Below are positions 52,691 through 59,934 of a DNA stretch of 64,000 nt, piece by piece (the first letter of the stretch is position 1; every line of letters begins with the position of its first letter). Position numbers and translations under genes: made by a program. Under the pieces are notes generated by a model. That model did not search any database. It was not told the DNA's origin and was given only the letters and a program-made list of their open reading frames with translations. Source of the DNA: a bacterium YEK0313 (GTDB lineage: Bacteria > Pseudomonadota > Alphaproteobacteria > Rhizobiales > Phreatobacteraceae); the NCBI GenBank assembly GCA_000751295.2, contig CCMO02000001.1, positions 4,058,615 to 4,122,614 on the forward strand, read 5' to 3'.

Positions 52691-54367
52691 TCACATCCGG
52701 AACACGCCGAATTTCGTCTCCGGGATCGGCGCGTTCAGCGCCGCGCTGAAGGCGAGCGCCAGCACCCGCCGCGTCTCGCCCGGGGTCACGATGCCGTCGT
52801 CCCAGAGCCGCGCCGTGGCATAATAGGGGTGGCCTTCCGCCTCGTAATTGGCACGGATCGGCGCCTTGAAGGCCTCCTCCTCCTCCGCGCTCCAGGCCTT
52901 GCCCTCGGCCTCGAAATTCTCGCGCTTGACGGTGGCGAGCACGCTCGCCGCCTGCTCGCCGCCCATCACCGAGATGCGCGAATTCGGCCAGGTGAAAAGG
53001 AAGCGTGGCGAATAGGCCCGGCCACACATGCCGTAATTGCCCGCGCCATAGCTGCCGCCGACCAGCATGGTGATCTTCGGCACGCGGGCGCAGGCAACCG
53101 CGGTGACGAATTTCGCGCCGTCCTTGGCGATGCCGCCGGCCTCGAACTGGCGGCCGACCATGAAGCCGGTGATGTTCTGCAGGAACAGCAGCGGAATGCG
53201 CCGCTGGCAGCACAATTCGATGAAATGCGCGCCCTTGACCGCGCTTTCCGAGAACAGGATGCCGTTATTGCCGATGATGCCGACCGGCATGCCGTGGATA
53301 TGGGCGAAGCCGGTGACCAGGGTCTGGCCGTAGAGCGCCTTGAACTCGTCGAATTCCGAGCCGTCGACGAGCCGGGCGATGACCTCGCGGATGTCGTATT
53401 GGGTCTTCAGGTTGGTCGGCACCAGCGCTTCGAGCTCGGCCGGGTCGTAGAGCGGGTCGCGCGCCGGCTCGAGCGCGATGTCGACGGTCTTGCGGCTGTT
53501 GAGGTTGGAGACGATCCGCCGGGCGATCGCGAGGGCATGGGTGTCGTCGACGGCATAATGATCGGCGACGCCCGACAGACGCGCATGGACGTCGGCGCCG
53601 CCGAGATCCTCGGCGGAGACGATCTCGCCGGTCGCCGCCCGCACCAGCGGCGGGCCGCCGAGGAAGATCGTGCCCTGCCGGCGCACGATGACGGTCTCGT
53701 CCGACATGGCCGGCACATAGGCGCCGCCGGCGGTGCAGGAGCCCATGACCACGGCGATCTGCGGGATGCCTTCGGACGACAGATTGGCCTGATTGTAGAA
53801 GATCCGACCGAAATGCTCGCGGTCGGGGAAGACGTCGGTCTGGTGCGGCAGGTTGGCCCCGCCCGAATCGACCAGATAGATGCAGGGCAGCCGGTTTTCC
53901 CGGGCGATCTCCTGGGCCCTCAGGTGCTTCTTCACCGTCATCGGGTAATAGGTACCGCCCTTGATCGTCGAATCGTTGCAGACGATCATCACCTCGCGCC
54001 CCTCGACCCGGCCGATGCCGGTGATGAGGCCGGCGCCGTGGATCTTGTCCTCATAGAGGCCGTTGGCGGCGAGCTGCGACAGTTCCAGAAACGGCGAGCC
54101 GGGATCGAGCAGGGTCATGACCCGGTCGCGCGGCAGGAGCTTGCCGCGCTCCAGATGGCGCTGGCGCGCCCTGGCATTGCCGCCGAGCCCGGCCTCCGCC
54201 CGCTTCTCCTTCAGGTCTTGAATCAGGGCGCCCCAGGCTTCGGCATTCGCCTTGGCCTCGGAGCTGGAGGGATTGAAGGAGGATTTCAGGACGGCCAAGG
54301 CTGCGGACTCCGGCTTTGAACGCTGTCGCGATGGCTCCTGGTTATCGTTTCCGGGCCCGCCTGTCAT
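52691..54367 (-). CDS. mccB: Acyl-CoA carboxylase carboxyltransferase beta subunit, probably methylcrotonyl-CoA
   Basis: Carboxyltransferase with two crotonase-like halves. From the ATG at 54367 it is 558 aa; the typical family start (near VLKSSFNPSSSEAKANAEAW) is about 23 residues later, where a TTG at 54298 would give 535 aa, the usual MccB length. Features: DSTIKGGTYYPMTVKKHLRAQEIA, VDSGGANLPHQTDVFPDREHFGRIFYNQA, GSCTAGGAYVPAMSDE, NNGILFSESAVKGAHFIELC and GGSYGAGNYGMCGRAYSPRFLF, all standard. Partner of mccA. Confidence 0.92.
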   Translation of the reverse strand: MTGGPGNDNQEPSRQRSKPESAALAVLKSSFNPSSSEAKANAEAWGALIQDLKEKRAEAGLGGNARARQRHLERGKLLPRDRVMTLLDPGSPFLELSQLAANGLYEDKIHGAGLITGIGRVEGREVMIVCNDSTIKGGTYYPMTVKKHLRAQEIARENRLPCIYLVDSGGANLPHQTDVFPDREHFGRIFYNQANLSSEGIPQIAVVMGSCTAGGAYVPAMSDETVIVRRQGTIFLGGPPLVRAATGEIVSAEDLGGADVHARLSGVADHYAVDDTHALAIARRIVSNLNSRKTVDIALEPARDPLYDPAELEALVPTNLKTQYDIREVIARLVDGSEFDEFKALYGQTLVTGFAHIHGMPVGIIGNNGILFSESAVKGAHFIELCCQRRIPLLFLQNITGFMVGRQFEAGGIAKDGAKFVTAVACARVPKITMLVGGSYGAGNYGMCGRAYSPRFLFTWPNSRISVMGGEQAASVLATVKRENFEAEGKAWSAEEEEAFKAPIRANYEAEGHPYYATARLWDDGIVTPGETRRVLALAFSAALNAPIPETKFGVFRM

Positions 54368-54420
54368 CCGGGCGAAACGGCGTAAGGCCCTCCCGTCCCG
54401 CTACGGCGGAGCACCCGGGA

Positions 54421-55191
54421 TCAGGGCTGCTGCGGCGGCTCGAGGCCGGCATTGGCAAGCACGGGCAGCGACGCCGGCCCGGTGATGAAGGCGAGAAAGG
54501 CGCGCGCCGCCTCCGGCTCCATCGCCGCCGCGGCGATGCCGGCCGAATAGGTGATGGTCACCTGGATCTCCGGCGGCAGCGGCCCGATCATGGTGACGCC
54601 GGTCACCGGCAGGATCTCGCTCATCTGCTGCAGTACGAGATCGGCCTCGTGCCGCGCGACCAGCGACACCACCTCGCCGCTGGAGGCGAGCCGCACCTTC
54701 GGGTGCAGCGTATCGGCAAGGCCGAGCCGCCGCAGGAGATCGGCAATGTAGAGGCCGCTGGCGCTGCCGGTCGCGGGATCCGGATAGGCGATCGTCACGC
54801 CGGAGGTGAGCAGCCGCTCCACCGCCTCGAGCGAGGAAATGTCGGGCGAGGCGACGCCGTCGCGCATGCCGATGCCGATGCCGCCGCGGGCAAGGTCGGT
54901 GCGCGACCCGACCCGGACCAGTCCCTTGGCGGTCAGGAGATCGACGACGACGGAGGATGCGATCACCATGTCGATCGTCTCGTCGGCCTCCATGCGCCGG
55001 ACGATCCCCTGGGCGGTGTCGGGCACCAGAACGACGCGGTGGCCACTGCTCGCCTCGAACTGCTCGACGATGGTGCGGATCGCCGATGTGCCGGCGCCGG
55101 CGACCCCGACCCTGAGTTCCAGCGCGGACCCAGCCCCGCTCCAGCCCGTCATCAGAAGCGCCAGTCCGAAGGCAAGCCAGCGTCCAGCCAT
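54421..55191 (-). CDS. Periplasmic substrate-binding protein, molybdate-type (ModA-like)
   Basis: A 256-aa exported protein with a Sec signal (LAFGLALLMTGWSGAGSA). The mature chain, ELRVGVAGAGTSAIRTIVEQFEASSGHRVVLV, then DMVIASSVVVDLLTAKGLVRVGSRTDLARGGIGIGMRDG, shows the two-lobe type II binding fold of ModA-like proteins. No ABC permease or ATPase is adjacent, so it may be an orphan or serve a distant transporter; oxyanion specificity is not provable. It is only 54 nt from mccB on the same strand. Confidence 0.85.
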   Translation of the reverse strand: MAGRWLAFGLALLMTGWSGAGSALELRVGVAGAGTSAIRTIVEQFEASSGHRVVLVPDTAQGIVRRMEADETIDMVIASSVVVDLLTAKGLVRVGSRTDLARGGIGIGMRDGVASPDISSLEAVERLLTSGVTIAYPDPATGSASGLYIADLLRRLGLADTLHPKVRLASSGEVVSLVARHEADLVLQQMSEILPVTGVTMIGPLPPEIQVTITYSAGIAAAAMEPEAARAFLAFITGPASLPVLANAGLEPPQQP

Positions 55192-55359
55192 GACAACCTC
55201 CCGCCACGAAGCCGCGGCGCGCCGCGGCCGCGGTCAGGCGGTATCATGGCCCGACACGAGGCGATCGGGAATGGCTCTTTCGGACCATGGTTCGAGAAGC
55301 GGCCGGAACCGCGCCGGCGATCACGGGCGGCCCGCAGGCTCGGCATCGCGGGCGCAAGC

Positions 55360-56010
55360 TCAGCCCATGTCGTCGTAGCGCGGTTCGTACCAGGGCTCCG
55401 CCATGGCGCCGGCATGCCATTCCTTCCAGGCGGGCAAGGCCATCACCGCCTCCATATAGGCCTTCACGGCCGGCGGCACCGGCACGGCATAGCCGTGGAA
55501 GCGGCTGACGACGGGCGCATACATCGCGTCCGCCGCGGAGAAATCGCCGTAAAGAAAGGCGCCTGCCCCGCCGAAACGGTCGCGGGCCTCGATGAAGGCC
55601 TGGCAGATGCGGTCGATAGCGGTATCGACATCGTCGTCATGCGGCACCGGCTTGGGCGCGCGGCGCATGTTCATCGGCAGGGCGGCGCGCAGCGGCATGA
55701 AGCCCGAATGCATCTCATTCGACAGCGAACGGGCATGCGCGCGCGCCGCGCGGTCGCGCGGCCACACCGCAAGATCCGACCGCGTCTCGGCAAGGTATTC
55801 GATGATCGAAAGGCTGTCCCAGACGGTAATGTCGCCGTCCATCAGCACCGGAACCCGACCGGCCTGGGAATAACGGGCGATCCGGCTCGCCGTATCCGGC
55901 TGATAGAGCGGTATCAGCTCTTCCTCGAATGGCAGGGCCAGCGCTTTCATCAGGATCCAGGGCCGGAACGACCAGGACGAATAGGCTTTGTTGGCAATGA
56001 CGAGTTTCAT
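55360..56010 (-). CDS. Glutathione S-transferase family protein
   Basis: A 216-aa cytosolic protein with an N-terminal thioredoxin-like domain (MKLVIANKAYSSWSFRPWILMKAL, then GRVPVLMDGDITVWDSLSIIEYLAE, with the cis-Pro and Ser-Leu-x-Ile glutathione contact) and an all-helical C-domain (YGDFSAADAMYAPVVSRF). Ser11 or Ser12 could activate glutathione. The start at 56010 gives the canonical N-terminus; the longer frame upstream is not used. Substrate unknown. Confidence 0.9.
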   Translation of the reverse strand: MKLVIANKAYSSWSFRPWILMKALALPFEEELIPLYQPDTASRIARYSQAGRVPVLMDGDITVWDSLSIIEYLAETRSDLAVWPRDRAARAHARSLSNEMHSGFMPLRAALPMNMRRAPKPVPHDDDVDTAIDRICQAFIEARDRFGGAGAFLYGDFSAADAMYAPVVSRFHGYAVPVPPAVKAYMEAVMALPAWKEWHAGAMAEPWYEPRYDDMG

Positions 56011-56254
56011 GGCGACCCCACGACTGGTGGAGGCGCGATGATGACCGAGACGGAGCCACGCCCAAAACGCATTCGGGTGAAGGCAGGGATTGACGACGCT
56101 GATCGGTCGAGGGCGGCGGCGACGGCACGCCGGCGGCATCTCCCCACGCCAGAATAGCCTTTGAAATCAAAAGACTGCGCGTCGTCCTTGAATCCGAAAC
56201 TCGCCCCGCCCGTTTGGGCCGGGGCGAGACGTGTTGCGACGCGGAGCGCCGGCG

Positions 56255-56662
56255 TCAGTCGCGCGGCTTGACCTGCTCGACCGGGCCGCCGGCCTTCTTC
56301 CAGGCGCCGAAGCCGCCGGCAATATGGGCGACCGGTTTCAGCCCCATCCGCTGCGCCGTCTGGGCCGAGAGCGCCGAGCGCAGGCCGCCGGCGCAGAAGA
56401 AGACGAATTTCTTGTCCTCGGCGAAGACCGGCTTGTGATAGGGGCTTTCCGGATCGATCCAGAATTCCAGCATGCCGCGCGGGCAGTGGAAGGCGCCGGG
56501 CACCTTGCCCTCGCGCTCCAGCTCGCGCGGATCGCGCAGGTCGACGAGCACGACGTCGCCTTTGCCGTGCAGCGCCTTGGCCGCTTCCACGTCGAGCGTC
56601 TCGACCTCGCGCTCGGCATCGGCAACCAGCGCCTTGTAGCCGGTGGTGATGGTTTGCGGCAT
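56255..56662 (-). CDS. Rhodanese-like sulfurtransferase
   Basis: A 135-aa single rhodanese domain. VVLVDLRDPRELEREGKVPGAFHCPRGMLEFW is the first conserved region; Cys90 in FFCAGGLRSALSAQ is the persulfide-forming residue, with the following loop typical of PspE/GlpE-like proteins; HIAGGFGAWKKAGGP closes the domain. No signal peptide, so cytoplasmic. It is divergent from DUF599, and no partner gene points to a pathway. Confidence 0.92.
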   Translation of the reverse strand: MPQTITTGYKALVADAEREVETLDVEAAKALHGKGDVVLVDLRDPRELEREGKVPGAFHCPRGMLEFWIDPESPYHKPVFAEDKKFVFFCAGGLRSALSAQTAQRMGLKPVAHIAGGFGAWKKAGGPVEQVKPRD

Positions 56663-56818
56663 CGCGTCCTCCAGTCATTCCGCCTTGAACGGTCGGTCGT
56701 GCCGTTCATAGCATCGGCCGGCCGTCCGAGGCAGGCCCTTGCCGACGGGGCTGCCCCGACCGCCGTCGCGGCAGGGCCGCCATTGCCTGCGCCAAGAGGC
56801 TCGACGGCCCCACCTCCG

Positions 56819-57517
56819 ATGCGCTACCGCTTCGCAATGCTCGGAATGACGCTGCTCGACGCCATCGCCTTTGCCTGGTTCGTGATCGCCTGGGCCGGGT
56901 ATGCCTGGCTGGTCGACGTCGTCGGCCGCAACGGCCAGGGCCTGACCCAGGTCATGGCCGCCTATCGCCAGCGCTGGATGACCGAGATGCTGACGCGGGC
57001 CAATCGCATCGTCGATGGCCAGATCAACATGACGCTGCAGCAGGGCACGGCCTTCTTCGCCTCCACCTCGCTGCTGGCGGTCGGCGGCGGCCTGACCCTG
57101 CTCGGCGCCACCGACCGGGCGGTGGAGATCGTCCAGGCGCTGCCGCTCGGCTATCACCCGAGCCGCGAGCAATGGGAGGTGAAGGTTGCCGGGCTGACGC
57201 TCATCTTCGTCTATGCCTTCTTCAAGTTCGCCTGGGCCTACCGGCTGTTCAACTATTGCGCGATCCTCATCGGCGCGACCCCGGACGGCGACCGCAGCGG
57301 CACGCAGGAAGCGCTGGTCATGGCCCAGCGCGCGGCGACGATGAACACCATTGCCGCCTCCCATTTCAACCGCGGCCAGCGCGCCTTCTTTTTCGCCCTC
57401 GGCTATCTCGGCTGGTTCTTCGGCCCGGTCGTCCTGATCGTCAGCACCGCCGCCGTGGTCTTCGTCATCTATCGCCGCCAGTTCCTGTCAAACAGCCTCG
57501 ATGCGGTCCGCTTCTAG
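56819..57517 (+). CDS. DUF599 family membrane protein
   Basis: A 232-aa protein with four hydrophobic helices, starting MTLLDAIAFAWFVIAWAGYAWLVDVV and ending FALGYLGWFFGPVVLIVSTAAVVFVIYRRQF. The middle AYRQRWMTEMLTRANRIVDGQIN and NYCAILIGATP match DUF599, a family of unknown function found in many proteobacteria. The start is uncertain: ATGs at 56819, 56837 and 56846 are all possible, none with a strong ribosome site; the first is listed. Confidence 0.85.
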   Translation: MRYRFAMLGMTLLDAIAFAWFVIAWAGYAWLVDVVGRNGQGLTQVMAAYRQRWMTEMLTRANRIVDGQINMTLQQGTAFFASTSLLAVGGGLTLLGATDRAVEIVQALPLGYHPSREQWEVKVAGLTLIFVYAFFKFAWAYRLFNYCAILIGATPDGDRSGTQEALVMAQRAATMNTIAASHFNRGQRAFFFALGYLGWFFGPVVLIVSTAAVVFVIYRRQFLSNSLDAVRF

Positions 57518-57623
57518 GCCTGCCCGGCAGCGATCCGCCGGCGCTTGGCTTCCATGCCCGATGCGGCTGGGCGGATCGAGGGCATTGGTGCAAGCTCCCC
57601 GCCGACTGTGAGGAGACGCGCCC

Positions 57624-58316
57624 GTGCATATCCTGAAACCGGCCTTCGCCTGGCCCCCTGACGAAGCGCTCGCCTTTGCCGCGCGGCGCGGCTTCGGGCT
57701 GGTGGCGGCGAGCGACACGTCCGGCCCGCGCGGCTCGCACGTGCCCTTCACGCTCCGGCGCGAGGGCGAGCGCACCGTCCTGACCTTCCACCTGACCGCG
57801 GCCAATCCGCTGGTGCCGCTGGCCGACGGCCGGCCCTTCCTGGTCGCCGTATGGGGCCCGGACGCCTATATTTCCAACGACTGGTACGCAACATCAGACC
57901 ATGTCTCGACCTGGCTCTACGAGGCCGTGCATCTGACCGGCCCGGCGCGGCGGCTTGAGCGGGCCGCGAACCGCGGCCACGGCGATGACCTGCTTGAAAC
58001 CTTTGAGGAGCGGCTCGCGCCGAAGCCGCCCTGGTCGCTCGCCACCATGGAGGAGCGCAAACGCGAGACCATGCTGGCCGCCATCGTGACGATCGAGATG
58101 AGCGTCGAGCGTGTCGAAGGCCAGCGCAAGCTCAACCAGCACAAGCTGGACGAGGATCACGTGGCGGTGGCCAACCGGCTGGCCGCGGCCGACGATGCCG
58201 CGGGGCGCGAAATCGCCGGCAAGCTCCGTGCGCTCCGGCCGCATCTCGTCTATGCACCGGATGTGCCGGCCGGCGGCACCGACGCCGCGGCCCGCGCGAG
58301 GACCTATCGATGGTGA
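57624..58316 (+). CDS. PaiB-like FMN-binding protein
   Basis: A 230-aa protein of the PaiB family (split-barrel flavin-binding fold; the Bacillus member was described as a negative regulator of sporulation genes). It has GLVAASDTSGPRGSHVPFTLRREGERTVLTFHLTAANP and FLVAVWGPDAYISNDWYATSDHVSTWLYEAVH. Start is GTG 57624 with a GAGGAG site. It overlaps the following dehydrogenase gene by seven bases, so it heads a three-gene operon. Confidence 0.9.
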   Translation: MHILKPAFAWPPDEALAFAARRGFGLVAASDTSGPRGSHVPFTLRREGERTVLTFHLTAANPLVPLADGRPFLVAVWGPDAYISNDWYATSDHVSTWLYEAVHLTGPARRLERAANRGHGDDLLETFEERLAPKPPWSLATMEERKRETMLAAIVTIEMSVERVEGQRKLNQHKLDEDHVAVANRLAAADDAAGREIAGKLRALRPHLVYAPDVPAGGTDAAARARTYRW

Positions 58317-59215
58317 AGACATCGCTCTCCGTTGCAGTGATCGGCGCGGGACTGATCGGCACGAGCTGGGCCGCCTTGTTCGCGGCCGTCGGCGGCCACG
58401 CGGTGCGGGTCTTCGACCCCTCGCCCGCCGCCCGTGCCGAGGTTGCGGCGCGCGCGGCCGTCATGACCGGACAGCTCGCCGCGCTGCACGAGGTCACCGG
58501 CAGCGCACCGGTCGTCTGCGACAGCCTGGCAGAGGCCTGTTCGGGGGCCGTCCTGATCCAGGAGAACGCGCCGGAACGGCTCGATCTGAAGCGGGCGCTC
58601 TATGCCGAGATCGAGGCGGCGGCCGCCGCGGATGCGATCATCGCCAGCAGCACGTCGGCCCTCGTCTGGTCGGATCTGGCGCGCGACCTGGCGCAGCCGC
58701 GGCGCTTCGTCACCGCCCACCCCTTCAATCCGCTGCATCTGATGCCGCTGGTCGAGCTGTTCGGCACCGATCCCGCCGTTCTCGAGCGCGCCAAGCAGTT
58801 CTACGCGGCGCTCGGGCGGGTGCCCGTCGTCCTGAAGCGCGAGGCCGCGGGCCATATTGCCGGCCGGCTGTCGGCCGCGCTCTGGCGCGAGGCCGTGGCG
58901 CTGGTCGCCGACGGCGTCGCCACCGTCGAGGACGTCGATCGCGCGCTCGTCAACGGGCCGGGCCTGCGCTGGGCCGTGGTCGGCCCGCATATGGGCTATC
59001 ATCTCGGCGGCGGCGACGGCGGCATGGCGTCCTACCTCGAAACGCTCGGTCCGAGCCAGGAGCGCCGCTGGGCGAGCCTCGGCACGCCAGCCCTGACGCC
59101 GGAGGTGCGCGCGACGCTGGTGGCCGGCATCGCGGAGGAAGCCGCCGGCCGGTCGGTCGGCGAGCTTGCCGCGGCCCGCGATCGCGCCACCATCGCCATT
59201 CTCAAGAGCCTCTGA
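58310..59215 (+). CDS. 3-hydroxyacyl-CoA dehydrogenase-like NAD-dependent dehydrogenase (lambda-crystallin/carnitine type)
   Basis: A 301-aa two-domain protein. The N-terminal Rossmann fold has VAVIGAGLIGTSWAALFAAVGGHAVRVFD; the 3-hydroxyacyl-CoA dehydrogenase C-domain follows, with TAHPFNPLHLMPLVELFGT carrying the catalytic His and Asn. Its length and the NPLHLMPLVE variant resemble L-carnitine dehydrogenase or lambda-crystallin rather than fatty-acid FadB enzymes. The substrate is unknown. Middle gene of the operon; the next gene begins 11 nt after its stop. Confidence 0.88.
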   Translation: MVKTSLSVAVIGAGLIGTSWAALFAAVGGHAVRVFDPSPAARAEVAARAAVMTGQLAALHEVTGSAPVVCDSLAEACSGAVLIQENAPERLDLKRALYAEIEAAAAADAIIASSTSALVWSDLARDLAQPRRFVTAHPFNPLHLMPLVELFGTDPAVLERAKQFYAALGRVPVVLKREAAGHIAGRLSAALWREAVALVADGVATVEDVDRALVNGPGLRWAVVGPHMGYHLGGGDGGMASYLETLGPSQERRWASLGTPALTPEVRATLVAGIAEEAAGRSVGELAAARDRATIAILKSL

Positions 59216-59226
59216 AGCGAGCCCTC

Positions 59227-59928
59227 ATGACCTCCGACACCCCTGCCCCGCCCCGCATCGCGCTGGTCCATGCCCTGGAGGAATCGGTCCTGCCGGCGCG
59301 CGCAGCCTTTGCCGAGATCTGGCCGGAAGCCGCCTGCTTCGATCTGCTCGACACCTCGCTCGCCACCGACCTTGCCGCTCGCGGCAGCCTCGACGCGGCC
59401 ATGGTCGACCGTTTCCTGACGCTCGGCCGCTATGCCGCCGCCACCCGCGGCGCGGCGGACGCGGCGCGCGCCATGCTGTTCACCTGCTCGGCCTTCGGCC
59501 CGGCCATCGATGCGGTCAAGAAGGCGCTGCCGATCCCGGTGTTCCGGCCGAACGAAGCGGCGTTCCGCGAAGCACTCGATGCCGGCAGCACTGTAGCCGT
59601 CGTCGTCAGCTTTCCGCCATCGCTTGCGTCCCTCATGCGCGAGCTGGAAGACGAGGCTGCGGCTCGCCGCCAGCGCATCACCGTCAAGGGCGTTCTCGCC
59701 GACGGCGCGCTGGCCGCGCTCAAGGCCGGCGACGGCGCAACGCATGACCGCCTGGTCGCCGGGGCCGCCGCCAGCCTTGCCGGCGTCGACGCCGTCATCC
59801 TCGGCCAGTTCTCGCTCGCCCGCGCCCGCGCGGCGGGCGAGCAGGCGACCGGACGGCCGGTCATCACCACGCCGGACGCAGCCGTCAGGGCCGTGCAGCG
59901 CGCGGTGCGTGAAGCGGCCGGCGGCTGA
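59227..59928 (+). CDS. Aspartate/glutamate racemase-fold protein with one catalytic cysteine
   Basis: A 233-aa member of the Asp/Glu/hydantoin racemase superfamily. The first-half Cys87 in LFTCSAFGPAI sits in the expected loop. The second-half position, usually Cys, is Gln in VILGQFSLARA, so the two-cysteine racemase mechanism is not available; a single-Cys decarboxylase, isomerase or lyase activity is more plausible. It ends the PaiB-dehydrogenase operon, which might handle a hydroxy or oxo acid; that is inference. Confidence 0.82.
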   Translation: MTSDTPAPPRIALVHALEESVLPARAAFAEIWPEAACFDLLDTSLATDLAARGSLDAAMVDRFLTLGRYAAATRGAADAARAMLFTCSAFGPAIDAVKKALPIPVFRPNEAAFREALDAGSTVAVVVSFPPSLASLMRELEDEAAARRQRITVKGVLADGALAALKAGDGATHDRLVAGAAASLAGVDAVILGQFSLARARAAGEQATGRPVITTPDAAVRAVQRAVREAAGG

Positions 59929-59934
59929 TTGCGA

